Source: Paenibacillus_T sp033239625
GTDB taxonomy: Bacteria; Bacillota; Bacilli; Paenibacillales; Paenibacillaceae
Length of the DNA: 64,000 nucleotides
Assembly: GCF_033239625.1 (NCBI RefSeq)
Contig: NZ_BTCK01000035.1
Location: 1-64,000, forward strand
Direction: 5' to 3'
Notes under the pieces: model-generated
Databases searched by the model: none
What the model was told of the DNA's origin: nothing
What the model saw: only the letters and a program-made list of their open reading frames with translations
Program-made: the position numbers and the translations under genes
Shown: positions 41,522-49,897 of the stretch, piece by piece
How the letters are laid out: every line of letters begins with the position of its first letter
Position numbering within the stretch: the first letter of the stretch is position 1

Positions 41522-42460
41522 ATGGAATATTTGAAGGTTGAAGGACTGGACAAACCTGTAGCGCGCTTAATGAAAGGCACGGATTATTTCGCCCATGACG
41601 CCTATGAGAAAGCTTCTGCCAACCTGGACGCGTACTTCGCTATCGGGGGCAACAGCCTGGACACTGCTCATATTTATTGCGGCGGACAAAGCGAAGAAGT
41701 GATCGGACGTTATCTGCGAGAGCGCGGCACACGCGATCAGTGGGTTATCCTGACCAAAGGCGCCCATCATGATCAGAATGGTCCGCGCGTCAGCCGCGAA
41801 GCGATTCGCAGCGACCTGATGACGAGTCTTGAACGTCTTCAGGTCGACACGATCGATATGTACGGCCTGCACCGCGACGATCCCAATGTTCCTGCGGGCG
41901 AAGTCATTGAAATACTGAACGAGCATATCAAGTCAGGCGCCGTGCAAACGATCGGCGTATCCAACTGGAAGTGGCGGCGGATTCAGGAGGCGAATGACTA
42001 TGCCGCGGCCAAGGGTCTCGTCGGCTTCTCGTTCAGCAGCCCGAACTTAAGCCTTGCAAAGGCCAATGAGCCGTTCTGGGCAGGCTGCGTATCGGCAGAC
42101 GAAGAGACGATTCGTTGGCATGAAGCGAATCAGCTGCCGCTGTTCTCTTGGTCATCGCAAGCGCGCGGCTTCTTCACGGGCCGCTTCTCGAAGGAAGACC
42201 GCAGCAACGCTGATCTGGTGCGCGTCTTCTACAGCGATGATAACTGGGAGCGTTATGAGCGCGCGAAGCAGCTGGCCGAGGAGAAGCAAGTGACGCAAAT
42301 CCAAATTGCGCTCGCTTATGTCCTTAACCAGTCGTTCCCGACCTGTGCCCTGATTGGCGCCCAATCGCTTGAAGAGCTCGGCTCTTGCGACGAGGGTTCG
42401 CGAGTCAAGCTGACCCGTGAAGAGATGAACTGGCTTGACCTCGGCTCGGATCAGAAATAA
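41522..42460 (+). CDS. aldo/keto reductase
   Basis: The 312-residue protein has the AKR tetrad: Asp/Tyr in NSLDTAHIYCGG, Lys in ILTKGAHH and His in YGLHRDD, with a barrel and the GVSNWKWRRI segment before the C-terminal cofactor region. AAGGAGG lies 9 nt before the ATG at 41522; a frame extending back into the previous gene is not needed. With the Gfo/Idh/MocA enzyme and AraC regulator it suggests a small sugar-modification module; the substrate is unknown. Confidence 0.92.
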   Translation: MEYLKVEGLDKPVARLMKGTDYFAHDAYEKASANLDAYFAIGGNSLDTAHIYCGGQSEEVIGRYLRERGTRDQWVILTKGAHHDQNGPRVSREAIRSDLMTSLERLQVDTIDMYGLHRDDPNVPAGEVIEILNEHIKSGAVQTIGVSNWKWRRIQEANDYAAAKGLVGFSFSSPNLSLAKANEPFWAGCVSADEETIRWHEANQLPLFSWSSQARGFFTGRFSKEDRSNADLVRVFYSDDNWERYERAKQLAEEKQVTQIQIALAYVLNQSFPTCALIGAQSLEELGSCDEGSRVKLTREEMNWLDLGSDQK

Positions 42461-42466
42461 ACGCAC

Positions 42467-42498
42467 AAAGCACGCTCCTTATCCGAGGAGCGTGCTTT
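42467..42498 (+). terminator. intrinsic terminator
   Basis: The perfect stem AAAGCACGCTCCT/AGGAGCGTGCTTT ends the oxidoreductase operon. Confidence 0.8.
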
Positions 42499-42562
42499 GC
42501 TGTATTATATCGAAATTGTGTACGACCAATGATAAGTGCGTGCTCCAGAAGATCGGCTGCGA

Positions 42563-43153
42563 TTACGCCTTGTAGGCGCCAAGCAGCTGCTTGATGTTGT
42601 CCATCGCATAGCTGACGTGGCGATTGTCTCTTGTCAGTCGGCTTGCCATAATGGCCCCCTCAATGGATGAGAAGAGGAACGATGCTGTTGATTCGGTATC
42701 CATGTCGCTGCGAAGCTCTCCGCTCTGGATGCCTTGAAGGAGCAGCGATTGAATGAAGCCGAGCATTTGCTTATAGGCTAGGACCGCGTGGTCGCGCAGC
42801 ACAGGGAAGGAATGATCGCTCTCGACGGCTGTATTAAGGAAGGGGCAGCCCCCTTGGATAGGCGGATTATAGGCGGTGTCTCGATAGATGCCGCACATTG
42901 CTACTATTTTGCCAATGATGGTGTTCTGACTGTCTACCGCCGCGGAGAAATGCTGGCACAGCACTTGTCCCGCATATTGAAACGCTTCGATGGCGATCTC
43001 GTCTTTGTTAGTGAAGCTGCGATAGATGGCGCCTTTGGTAAGGCCGGTAGCGTCCATAATATCCTGCATCGTCGTCGCCGCGTATCCCTTCTCGTTGAAC
43101 AGGTAGGCGGCTCGCTCGATAATTCGGAGTTTCGTAAGTTCGCCTTTACGCAT
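42563..43153 (-). CDS. TetR-family transcriptional regulator
   Basis: The 196-residue protein has a TetR HTH domain (about 8-55: RIIERAAYLFNEKGYAATTMQDIMDATGLTKGAIYRSFTNKDE) and a C-terminal domain like the TetR_C_6/YxaF group (GGCPFLNTAVESDHSFPVLRD, with Cys). The start at 43153 has a GGAGAGG site; the longer frame to 43222 does not. No target gene is adjacent downstream; it is divergent from the BlaI operon. Confidence 0.9.
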   Translation of the reverse strand: MRKGELTKLRIIERAAYLFNEKGYAATTMQDIMDATGLTKGAIYRSFTNKDEIAIEAFQYAGQVLCQHFSAAVDSQNTIIGKIVAMCGIYRDTAYNPPIQGGCPFLNTAVESDHSFPVLRDHAVLAYKQMLGFIQSLLLQGIQSGELRSDMDTESTASFLFSSIEGAIMASRLTRDNRHVSYAMDNIKQLLGAYKA

Positions 43154-43254
43154 GATTCGAGGTCCTCTCCGTATACATACTATTAGCTGATTATAGCATA
43201 ACGGTCGTTGTCCAATAGACATTGCCTTATCTTATCTAGTGCATTCCCCTGTTA

Positions 43255-43291
43255 TTGACAGTTCGCGAGCCATCATACTACAATGTGTAGT
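43255..43291 (+). promoter_or_regulatory. blaI operon promoter with BlaI box
   Basis: TTGACA (43255) and TACAAT (43279) are 18 nt apart. ACTACA-ATG-TGTAGT (43277-43291) is a perfect inverted repeat overlapping the -10, matching the TACA/TGTA core of BlaI/MecI operators. Autorepression by BlaI is expected. Confidence 0.8.
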
Positions 43292-43309
43292 GCATAAGGA
43301 TGTGAGAGC

Positions 43310-43741
43310 ATGAAGATTAAGAAGCTGAACGTCGGCGGAGAAGGATTGAACCGGTTCTTCGGGCCGCTGGAAGCGAAGATTATGGATCTGCTCTGGTCAT
43401 CCGAAGGGATGAGCATCAAGGAAGTGCAGTCCATCTTGAACCCGGAAAGCCCAATCTCGATCAATGCGGTGACGACCGTCATGAATCGGCTGCTCGAGAA
43501 GGGGCATTTGACCAAAGTGCTGGTAGGTAAGGGACGTACGCAAGCGGCGCGGTTCAGCACCGTGCAATCGAAAGAGCAGTTTCTGTCCGAGCAGACGAAA
43601 GTCGTGTCGCAAGGGCTTATTCAGGAGTACGGCAGTCTCGTCGTCAGCCATATGATCGATGCGCTGGAGGATGTGGATCAAGAGATGATCGCCAAGCTGG
43701 AGCGCAAGCTGAATGAGATTAAGAAGAGGAACAAGCAATGA
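43310..43741 (+). CDS. blaI: BlaI/MecI/CopY-family repressor
   Basis: The 143-residue protein has a BlaI winged helix: LGPLEAKIMDLLWSS-like start (GPLEAKIMDLLWSSEGMSIKEVQSIL), SINAVTTVMNRLLEKGHLTK and a C-terminal dimerisation part, with a basic tail (KKRNKQ). In known systems the partner membrane protease triggers cleavage or release of the repressor when beta-lactams or cell-wall damage are sensed. It overlaps the M56 peptidase gene by 4 bp. BlaI boxes are seen before this gene and before the lgt-like gene. Confidence 0.92.
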   Translation: MKIKKLNVGGEGLNRFFGPLEAKIMDLLWSSEGMSIKEVQSILNPESPISINAVTTVMNRLLEKGHLTKVLVGKGRTQAARFSTVQSKEQFLSEQTKVVSQGLIQEYGSLVVSHMIDALEDVDQEMIAKLERKLNEIKKRNKQ

Positions 43742-44538
43742 ACGCGGCGCCGAGGCTGAGATGGGTGTACGGTCTTGCGATCTTCTTCGTCGTTATGGTC
43801 GGCTTACAGCTTGTGTTGTTTACGTATCATTCCCTGCACAGCGACAGTACGCAATGCCTGCTCGTGGCGTATATCGAAATCGGCTTGCTTGCGGGTTATA
43901 CGATTGCGAGGGCGCTATGGCGGATCGGAGCACAGGTGTATCTGTCTCGCAAATGGATGAAGCATTTTCGCTCCATCCAGCAGGAGAAGCTGACGAAGCG
44001 TTTGCGCTTCCAGTATCGTGATCTCGGCATACGAATGCTCGTCGTTAGAGACGATACTTTCGTTGCAATGGCGATTGGCATGCGGAAGCCGACGATTGTC
44101 ATCTCCGATACGGTGCTGGACATGTTCAGCGATGCGGAGCTCAAGGCGATTATCCTGCATGAATGGCATCACTGCCGCAATCGCGACAATGCGAAGCTGT
44201 TCTTCACGAAGCTGCTGACGGAAAGCTTCGGGTACTTGCCGATCATGCGTCCGATCTATCGTTACGTTCACACGTGGATGGAGCTGCTTGCGGACCGGTT
44301 CGCTATCGAGCGGATGGAGACAGAGCTGCCGCTGGCAAGCGTGCTGTTGAAGCTGTCGAAGCTGGGGAATATGAGGCAGCATGCGGCTGCCGTGCATTTT
44401 GCCTCGGCGACGATGGATTATCGGATCGCGCAGGTGCTGGAGCCGGATCAAGCCGTTAAGGTGAAGATCGCGATTGTGCGGCCTATGCTGATCTCCTTAT
44501 CTTTCTTGCTGTTAATGATGATTAGCGGGGATTCCTAA
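43738..44538 (+). CDS. M56-family (BlaR1-like) membrane metalloprotease
   Basis: The 266-residue protein has two N-terminal membrane helices (about 10-32 and 41-60), a cytoplasmic zinc-protease domain with HEWHH (141-145, HExxH), and a final membrane segment. Unlike full BlaR1 (about 600 residues) it lacks an extracellular penicillin-binding sensor domain. It therefore either senses another signal or works with a separate sensor. It is translationally coupled to BlaI (ATGA overlap) and is expected to inactivate it. Confidence 0.88.
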   Translation: MNAAPRLRWVYGLAIFFVVMVGLQLVLFTYHSLHSDSTQCLLVAYIEIGLLAGYTIARALWRIGAQVYLSRKWMKHFRSIQQEKLTKRLRFQYRDLGIRMLVVRDDTFVAMAIGMRKPTIVISDTVLDMFSDAELKAIILHEWHHCRNRDNAKLFFTKLLTESFGYLPIMRPIYRYVHTWMELLADRFAIERMETELPLASVLLKLSKLGNMRQHAAAVHFASATMDYRIAQVLEPDQAVKVKIAIVRPMLISLSFLLLMMISGDS

Positions 44539-44560
44539 AATCCCTTATTTTTTGAACTAT

Positions 44561-44578
44561 TATACTACATAATGTAGT
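44561..44578 (+). promoter_or_regulatory. second BlaI box, before the lgt-like gene
   Basis: ACTACAT-A-ATGTAGT (44564-44578) is a perfect inverted repeat of the same length and arms as the box at 43277. It overlaps a TATACT -10 (44561-44566). It lies 20 bp before the lgt-like start codon. Confidence 0.75.
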
Positions 44579-44598
44579 GCAATTGAGGAGGCTTAACA

Positions 44599-45390
44599 AT
44601 GAGCGTGGAGTTGTTTTCAATAGGCGGATTTACGCTGTATACACATGGCGTGATTACGGCGCTGGCCGCGATGCTGGCGCTTGGGGTGGCGCATTATTTG
44701 GCTGCGGGGACGCCGTACCGGGATCATATTACGAATATGGTGCCTTATCTGTTCGTCGGGGCGATCGCAGGCGCGCGAATCTGGCACGTATTCTTCTTCC
44801 AGTGGGGGTACTATTCGAAGCATCTGTCCGAGATCATTGCGATCTGGAATGGCGGCATCTCGGTGCAAGGCTCTCTCATTGGCGGCTTCGCCGCGATGAT
44901 CGTATATGCAAGGAAGCATCGGTTGTCCTTCTGGGGGCTTGCGGATGTGCTTGCGCCGGCGATCGTCTTAGGCCAGTCGATTGGCCGTATCGGATGTTTC
45001 ATGAACGGTGACGCTTATGGTTCGCCGACGGGACTCGGCTTCGGCATGATCTATCGAGAAGGCACATTAGCCTACGAGAAATACGGTGCTGTGCCCTTGT
45101 GGCCGGCGGAGCTGTTCGAGAGCTAGTGGGATCTTATTATTTTCGCCGTGCTGCTGACGATCAAGGGTCGGAAATGGATGACAAGAGGTATGTTGTTCCT
45201 CGCTTATAACATCCTGTATTCGATCGGCCGGTTCAATCTCGAATTCCTTCGCGGGGATTCGCCGCGATATGCTCTTGATTGGACGGCTGGTCAATGGACC
45301 AGCTTCGTGGTAATCGTCATTAGTGTGTGCATGATGGCGGTGCTGTACGCCTATACTCGGCGGGGAATACAGCAAGCTCCGGCTGTTTAG
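44599..45390 (+). pseudogene. prolipoprotein diacylglyceryl transferase-like gene, interrupted by an amber codon
   Basis: The frame encodes an Lgt-family membrane protein (MSVELFSIGGFTLYTHGVI, GARIWHVFF, GRIGCFMNGDAYG at 129-141, PAELFES). It reaches TAG at 45124-45126 and then continues in the same frame with WDLIIFAVLLTIKGRKWMTRGMLF and the remaining C-terminus to 45390. Lgt proteins usually have Gln or similar at the stop position (ELFEAQWDLI-like), so a single CAG-to-TAG change is likely. The conserved His of the HGGLIG loop is also replaced (ISVQGSLIGG). It has a good GAGGAGG RBS and a BlaI box, so it is an lgt paralogue, not the housekeeping copy. Confidence 0.8.
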
Positions 45391-45551
45391 CTTCTTTGTT
45401 TCACGAGGTTATTGGAGGCAGGCAATAGGACGTCGGCCGCCATGTTATACTGCAATATAGTAATCACTTCTCAAAACAACTTTCTTGTGCACAAATAGTT
45501 GCGAGGCGAAAGAGCAGCTTTTTTATACTTTGATTGAGAGGAGGGGATAGG

Positions 45552-46451
45552 ATGGAATGGCTTGAGCGGATGAACCGTGCAATGGACTACATTGAGGCCA
45601 ATCTGAATGACGAGATTATGCTCAGTGAGGTATCTCGCAGAGCTTGCTGCTCGTCCCATCAGTTTCAGCGAATGTTCTCGTTCATTACAGACGTTACGCT
45701 GGCCGAATATATTCGGCGCAGAAGACTGACGCTTGCTGCGCTGGAGTTACAGAACAATGAGGCTGCGAAAGTAATTGATGTGGCGATGAAATATGGATAT
45801 GAATCACCGGTTTCTTTTGCCCGCGCGTTTCAAGCGCTTCACGGCATCACGCCGGCAATGGCTCGACAAGATGGCATCATGCTCAAAGCCTACCCTCGCT
45901 TGTCCTTCCTCATCACAATCAAGGGAGCGGAAGCGATGAACTATCGCATAGAGACGAGGGAGTCATTCGAGGTATTCGGCATGGAAGGTGTTTTTCGCAG
46001 CGATGGAGAGGGTGTTGAAACGAGCACGCCTGCTCATTTCTGGCAGCAAAACCTTGCCAATGGCGGAGTGGAGAAGCTTGCTGCCAACGCCGGTGATTTG
46101 CCTTCTTTTGTGAGCCAAGATTTCAATAAGGTGCATGCAGTATGTACGTATCGGAATACGGGGACGGATACATTTCCTTATATGTTGTTTGCTTTTAAGA
46201 GCGGTAATAGTCGGGTGGATGGGTATGAGGTTGTGACGATTCCGGCGCATACTTGGGCTATTTTCCCGTCCGAGTTATTTGATTGGAACGCATTCGACGG
46301 GGTCATGGAATCACTGTATCGCCGCTTCTACACCGAGTGGCTGCCGACTTCAGGTTATGAGCAGGCGGATGGAATGGAGTTCGAAATGTACGGAACGAAA
46401 GAAGGTCTGCAATTCGTGGAGTTGTGGTTTGCGGTACGTAGAATCGGATAG
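45552..46451 (+). CDS. AraC-family regulator with GyrI-like effector domain
   Basis: The 299-residue protein is built like Rob/SoxS-type multidrug regulators. It has an N-terminal AraC double HTH (1-105: IMLSEVSRRACCSSHQFQRMFSFITDVTLAEYIRRRRL; VIDVAMKYGYESPVSFARAFQALHGITPAMAR) and a C-terminal GyrI-like small-molecule-binding domain (about 135-299, ending GLQFVELWFAVRRIG). The start at 45552 has GAGGAGG upstream. It probably senses amphipathic compounds and activates transcription. Confidence 0.9.
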   Translation: MEWLERMNRAMDYIEANLNDEIMLSEVSRRACCSSHQFQRMFSFITDVTLAEYIRRRRLTLAALELQNNEAAKVIDVAMKYGYESPVSFARAFQALHGITPAMARQDGIMLKAYPRLSFLITIKGAEAMNYRIETRESFEVFGMEGVFRSDGEGVETSTPAHFWQQNLANGGVEKLAANAGDLPSFVSQDFNKVHAVCTYRNTGTDTFPYMLFAFKSGNSRVDGYEVVTIPAHTWAIFPSELFDWNAFDGVMESLYRRFYTEWLPTSGYEQADGMEFEMYGTKEGLQFVELWFAVRRIG

Positions 46452-46543
46452 GATAATTGCACAACAAGCAGCCATCCCATGGGTGGCTGTTTTATTTTCC
46501 ACAAGTTTACACAAATTGTTTGAATTTATCGGGTCGAACATCA

Positions 46544-46598
46544 TTTACATGAAATTAGATAAAAGGTAATATTAACCACATACCGAACGGTCGGTATG
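46544..46598 (+). promoter_or_regulatory. promoter and TetR operator
   Basis: TTTACA (46544) and TAATAT (46567) are 17 nt apart. CATACCGAACGGTCGGTATG (46579-46598) is a perfect 8-bp-arm palindrome with a 4-nt spacer, directly downstream of the -10 and 26 bp before the TetR start codon. Confidence 0.8.
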
Positions 46599-46623
46599 CT
46601 TATCGACGAAAGGAAGAGTTCCG

Positions 46624-47205
46624 TTGAATCAAGAGTCAGACAAGGTCACGAAGCAGCGCATTGTTGATTGTGCGAAGGCGTTATTCTCGCAGAAGGGTTA
46701 TGCCGCCACCTCGATTCAAGATATTTGCAAGGCAGCCGGCTGCAGCAAGGGCGGTGTATACCACCATTTTGTGAACAAGGAGGATCTGTTCGTCTACATT
46801 GCGGATACCGCCTTCACGGGCTCATGGGATGAATGGTCGAAGCGGACTGCGGATATCGATGATATGGAAGAGCTGTTCTATGTGTTTGCGGACTATTTCG
46901 TCGATACGCTGCAGCGGCCGTTATCCAAGGCGGCGGAAGAATTTATGCGGGTCGCAGCGGGCAGTGAGAACACCGTTCGTTTTGTAGGAATTATGAATGC
47001 GTATATGCGGAATTTTGAAGATTTTATCGGCAGGGTCATTGCTTCAGGCTTCTTAAAGGAAGAGGATCCGAAGACATTAGCATTCATCGTGCTAAGCTTC
47101 TACTCCGGTCTAAGCGATAGTCACGCTTTCTTGTCCAAGGACGAGATGAAGGTGTTGTTCCGCAAGTCGACCGAGCTGTTGTTATCCGGCATTCGACGTT
47201 CATAA
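46624..47205 (+). CDS. TetR-family transcriptional regulator
   Basis: The 193-residue protein has a TetR HTH (about 10-56: RIVDCAKALFSQKGYAATSIQDICKAAGCSKGGVYHHFVNKEDLF) and a C-terminal regulatory domain. The TTG start follows GAAAGGAAG. It is the first gene of an operon with a glycosyltransferase 12 bp downstream, and almost certainly autoregulates through the palindrome at 46579. Confidence 0.92.
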   Translation: MNQESDKVTKQRIVDCAKALFSQKGYAATSIQDICKAAGCSKGGVYHHFVNKEDLFVYIADTAFTGSWDEWSKRTADIDDMEELFYVFADYFVDTLQRPLSKAAEEFMRVAAGSENTVRFVGIMNAYMRNFEDFIGRVIASGFLKEEDPKTLAFIVLSFYSGLSDSHAFLSKDEMKVLFRKSTELLLSGIRRS

Positions 47206-47217
47206 GGAGGAGTAAGT

Positions 47218-47979
47218 ATGTTCATTGGTACAGATTCCAGCGAGATGATTAAGTTGTCCGTCATTATTCCGGTGCATAACGAAGAAAAGTATATTGCAGG
47301 CTGTCTGGATTCGATTCAAGAGGCGGCTAAGACATTCACGGGGACGATTGAGGTTGTCGTTGTTCTGAATCGATGCGAAGACCGTACGGAGGAAATTGCT
47401 CGTTCTTACAACTGTGTGATCGTTCGCGAGGATACGAAGAACCTGTCGGTCATCCGCAATGCCGGCGTTAAGGCGGCAAGAGGGGAATGGATCGTATCGA
47501 TCGACGCCGACAGCCGCATGGCTGCGAACATGTTATCCGAGGTGGAGAGACTGCTGTCCGGCGGGCAGATGATTGGCGGCGGCGTAGGGGCAATCCGGAT
47601 GGAGAGGGTATCGCTTGGCATTATTTGTTCCCTGCTCGTCGTGCTGTTACCTCTGATGCTCAAGTACGGCAATATATCTGTCGGGATGTTCTGGTGTCGC
47701 AGGGAAGACTTCCTCGCGATCGGCGGCTTTAACGAGCAGATGCTGATGACGGAGGATGCAGACTTCGCTAAACGGCTGAAGAAGCACGGTCAGAAGAAAG
47801 GACAGAAGTTCGGTACGATTCGCACGGCGAAGCTGTTCACATCGACCCGGAAGTTCGATACGCATGGAGACTGGGGGTTGTTCAAGAACCCTGGCATCAT
47901 ATTAGGCTACTGGACCGGCGGCAAAGGGAGAAGCAAACGGGCGGCCGATAAGGCATACTACGAGAACCAAGCTAGATAA
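47218..47979 (+). CDS. family 2 glycosyltransferase
   Basis: The 253-residue GT-A fold glycosyltransferase has LSVIIPVHNEEKYIAGCLDSI at the start, the metal/nucleotide-binding DADS (about 95-98), and TEDADFAKRLKKHG as the catalytic ED region. One hydrophobic stretch (about 128-147, SLGIICSLLVVLLPLML) may be membrane-associated. AAGGAGGAG precedes the ATG. Coupling to a TetR regulator suggests inducible modification of a lipid or antibiotic-like compound; the acceptor is unknown. Confidence 0.88.
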   Translation: MFIGTDSSEMIKLSVIIPVHNEEKYIAGCLDSIQEAAKTFTGTIEVVVVLNRCEDRTEEIARSYNCVIVREDTKNLSVIRNAGVKAARGEWIVSIDADSRMAANMLSEVERLLSGGQMIGGGVGAIRMERVSLGIICSLLVVLLPLMLKYGNISVGMFWCRREDFLAIGGFNEQMLMTEDADFAKRLKKHGQKKGQKFGTIRTAKLFTSTRKFDTHGDWGLFKNPGIILGYWTGGKGRSKRAADKAYYENQAR

Positions 47980-47983
47980 CCTC

Positions 47984-48673
47984 TTACATCTTCAGCGGTA
48001 TGTAAACCGATAGCTCCTTTAGATTCGATCGGTTGAAAACCTCCAATGTATAGGCATCCGGATCATGGTCCAACCCTTGCTTACGCAGTTTATCGAGCAA
48101 ATAGAAGTAAGTGTCGTCCACTTCGGAACGGCCGGCAGGACCAGCGTGGTTGTAAACGGCATATTCGCGCGGGGGCAGCGAAATGCTGAGCATTCCGTCA
48201 GGAACAGCGCGCGGATGCGTGACCTCCATGCCTGCGATGTAATGGTAGACATGGCTTCTGCTCAGCGCAACCCCGACATAGCTGGTTCGATCTACGGCAT
48301 TCATGATCTCATGCTCACGGTTCATCAATGATTCCCATACTGCGGGCATATGCACGCGGGCCATGTAGACCGCTGTGAATGGCGCCTTGAACTCAACGCC
48401 TACAATATGCGTCATAGGCTTGATGCATCGACTGAACAAGCTGGGCTGTTGTTGCTGCTGCACACGGCGCGACGAAGCCTGCTTAAGAAGACTGTACCCG
48501 CCATTGCGGCCGGGCTCCGCATACAGGGGTACGCCCATTCCGCTGAGCTCTTGCAGATAGCGCAGCATCGTCCGATAGGAAACGCTGAACTCCTCCGCTA
48601 ACTCATCTACCGTAAACTGCTGTCTCTCATAAATTCGAGCGATGACTTCATGCAGCCGCTGTGTTTTGGTCAT
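47984..48673 (-). CDS. HTH-type (YafY/DeoR-like) regulator with GyrI-like domain
   Basis: The 229-residue protein has an N-terminal HTH_11 domain (about 1-60: LHEVIARIYERQQFTVDELAEEFSVSYRTMLRYLQELSGMGVPLYAEPGRNGGYSL) followed by a Gln-rich linker (QQQQQ) and a C-terminal GyrI-like effector domain (about 90-229). The start at 48673 has an AGGTGAG site. It is divergent from a stand-alone GyrI-like gene; the intervening operator sequence is shared with the WYL regulator at 57487. Confidence 0.88.
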   Translation of the reverse strand: MTKTQRLHEVIARIYERQQFTVDELAEEFSVSYRTMLRYLQELSGMGVPLYAEPGRNGGYSLLKQASSRRVQQQQQPSLFSRCIKPMTHIVGVEFKAPFTAVYMARVHMPAVWESLMNREHEIMNAVDRTSYVGVALSRSHVYHYIAGMEVTHPRAVPDGMLSISLPPREYAVYNHAGPAGRSEVDDTYFYLLDKLRKQGLDHDPDAYTLEVFNRSNLKELSVYIPLKM

Positions 48674-48699
48674 AAATCTCACCTGCTCCGCTTGATAAT

Positions 48700-48727
48700 C
48701 TGTCAGTTTCTGTCACCATTCTATTGT
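48700..48727. promoter_or_regulatory. operator in divergent promoter
   Basis: Read on the minus strand, TACAAT (48727-48722) is followed by AATGGTGACAGAAACTGACA (48719-48700), with TGACA-type half-sites. It matches 16 of 20 bases of the site at 57432-57451. Confidence 0.6.
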
Positions 48728-48777
48728 ATAGTGGACTTATGGAATTGTCATATTCTAACTTATTCGGGGGCGATACG

Positions 48778-49260
48778 ATGGAACAGGTGAAAGAAACGAT
48801 GCTGGTGACGAAGGAAGCTTTTGTAGCGGTGGGATTGAAGTGGGTAGGCACATTCGCTGGAGCGGCAGCAGGCGAGATTCGGGCGCTGCATACGGAGATT
48901 ATCAATCGTGTACACGAGATCAAACACGTTATTAACCCAGATAAGCTTCTGGGCTTGTCCAATCATATCAACGGCGAAGATGGGTTCACGCATTACGGGG
49001 TCGTCGAAGTGTCGCAGGTTGAGGATATTCCGGAAGGCATGATCACGATCGAGCTTCCAACCCTGACTTATGCGAAGTGCGAGCATCGCAAAGGGCAGAC
49101 AATCGACGCCTCCTATAACAACATCTATTCATGGATTGAAAGGAATGGATATAAGCAGCATGCTGGCGACGTAACGCACTTCGAGATCATGCCGATGGAT
49201 CAGGACCCGTATACAAGCGAGCCTGAATTCGATATCTTAATCCCTGTCGAGGTCAGGTAA
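48778..49260 (+). CDS. GyrI-like small-molecule-binding protein
   Basis: The 160-residue stand-alone GyrI-like (AraC effector-binding-like) protein has EAFVAVGLKWVGTFAGAAAGEIRALHTE at the start and ends PEFDILIPVEVR, with the duplicated SHS2-type halves expected for the fold. GGGGGC lies 6 nt before the ATG. It is divergent from a regulator that carries the same kind of domain, so both may respond to the same ligand. It resembles the stand-alone protein at 55633. Confidence 0.85.
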   Translation: MEQVKETMLVTKEAFVAVGLKWVGTFAGAAAGEIRALHTEIINRVHEIKHVINPDKLLGLSNHINGEDGFTHYGVVEVSQVEDIPEGMITIELPTLTYAKCEHRKGQTIDASYNNIYSWIERNGYKQHAGDVTHFEIMPMDQDPYTSEPEFDILIPVEVR

Positions 49261-49407
49261 CGGTTACCGCAGAACTGTGGCATCCGTTAGTGTTCTGGCA
49301 GATTGCTGCTGTTATATAAAGGTAAAGGTTACGACGAAGAGGCTGCTGCTGTGAAGCAATTGACCAGCTTCTTTTTTTATTTTCACCCGCCCTGTAAATA
49401 TACGGGC

Positions 49408-49457
49408 TTGCTTACCAGATATATTAAAGCTATTATAGATACATATAGTCCTTAATG
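49408..49457 (+). promoter_or_regulatory. promoter with Rrf2-type operator, copy 1
   Basis: TTGCTT (49408) and TATTAT (49431) are 17 nt apart. The 27 bp at 49431-49457 (TATTA.AGATA ... AGTC.TTAATG) match 22 of 27 positions of the sequence at 49898-49924 before the next gene. A common operator is inferred. Confidence 0.7.
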
Positions 49458-49471
49458 GAGGTCGAACCATC

Positions 49472-49876
49472 ATGAAATATTCCCAAGCAACCGACTATGC
49501 GCTCCATGCGATGCTGTATCTCGTAGCATCTGCGCCGGATAAGCCGGTTGGCGTGCAGCAGCTAGCGGAGAAGCTGGGCGTATCGCCGACCTACCTCTCG
49601 AAGCTGATGACGAAGCTCGTCAAAGCGGGACTAATCGTCTCGACACCAGGTGCGAACGGCGGTTATAGGCTGCGGAAGGCACAAGACGAAATTTCTTTTC
49701 TCCATGTTATTCAGGCGATCGAAGGAACAGCAAGTTTGCTCGAATGCAGTCTGGACCATGGGGATGAGTGCATGATCCAACAAGTTGTGCTGGACGCAGA
49801 GCGTCAGATGGAGCAGCTGCTCGCGAGCAAGAAACTGGTTGATGTCGCAAGACGTCTGCCTGCAACAACGGATTAA
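49472..49876 (+). CDS. Rrf2-family transcriptional regulator
   Basis: The 134-residue winged-helix regulator has MKYSQATDYALHAMLYLV at the start, VQQLAEKLGVSPTYLSKLMTKLVKAGLIVSTPGANGGYRL as HTH and wing, and one or two Cys in ECSLDHGDECMIQ. It lacks the three-Cys iron-sulphur pattern of IscR (C-x5-C-x7-C), so it is more likely a redox or small-molecule sensor. GGAGG lies 11 nt before the ATG. It pairs with the downstream thioredoxin-reductase-like gene, which has the same operator. Confidence 0.9.
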   Translation: MKYSQATDYALHAMLYLVASAPDKPVGVQQLAEKLGVSPTYLSKLMTKLVKAGLIVSTPGANGGYRLRKAQDEISFLHVIQAIEGTASLLECSLDHGDECMIQQVVLDAERQMEQLLASKKLVDVARRLPATTD

Positions 49877-49897
49877 GTTCCGTTTTTTTCTTGCTTA

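Noticed and set aside
45124..45126. TAG as a recoded amino acid (pyrrolysine or similar).
   Set aside because: No recoding machinery is visible and the position fits a simple Gln-to-stop change; treated as a nonsense mutation.
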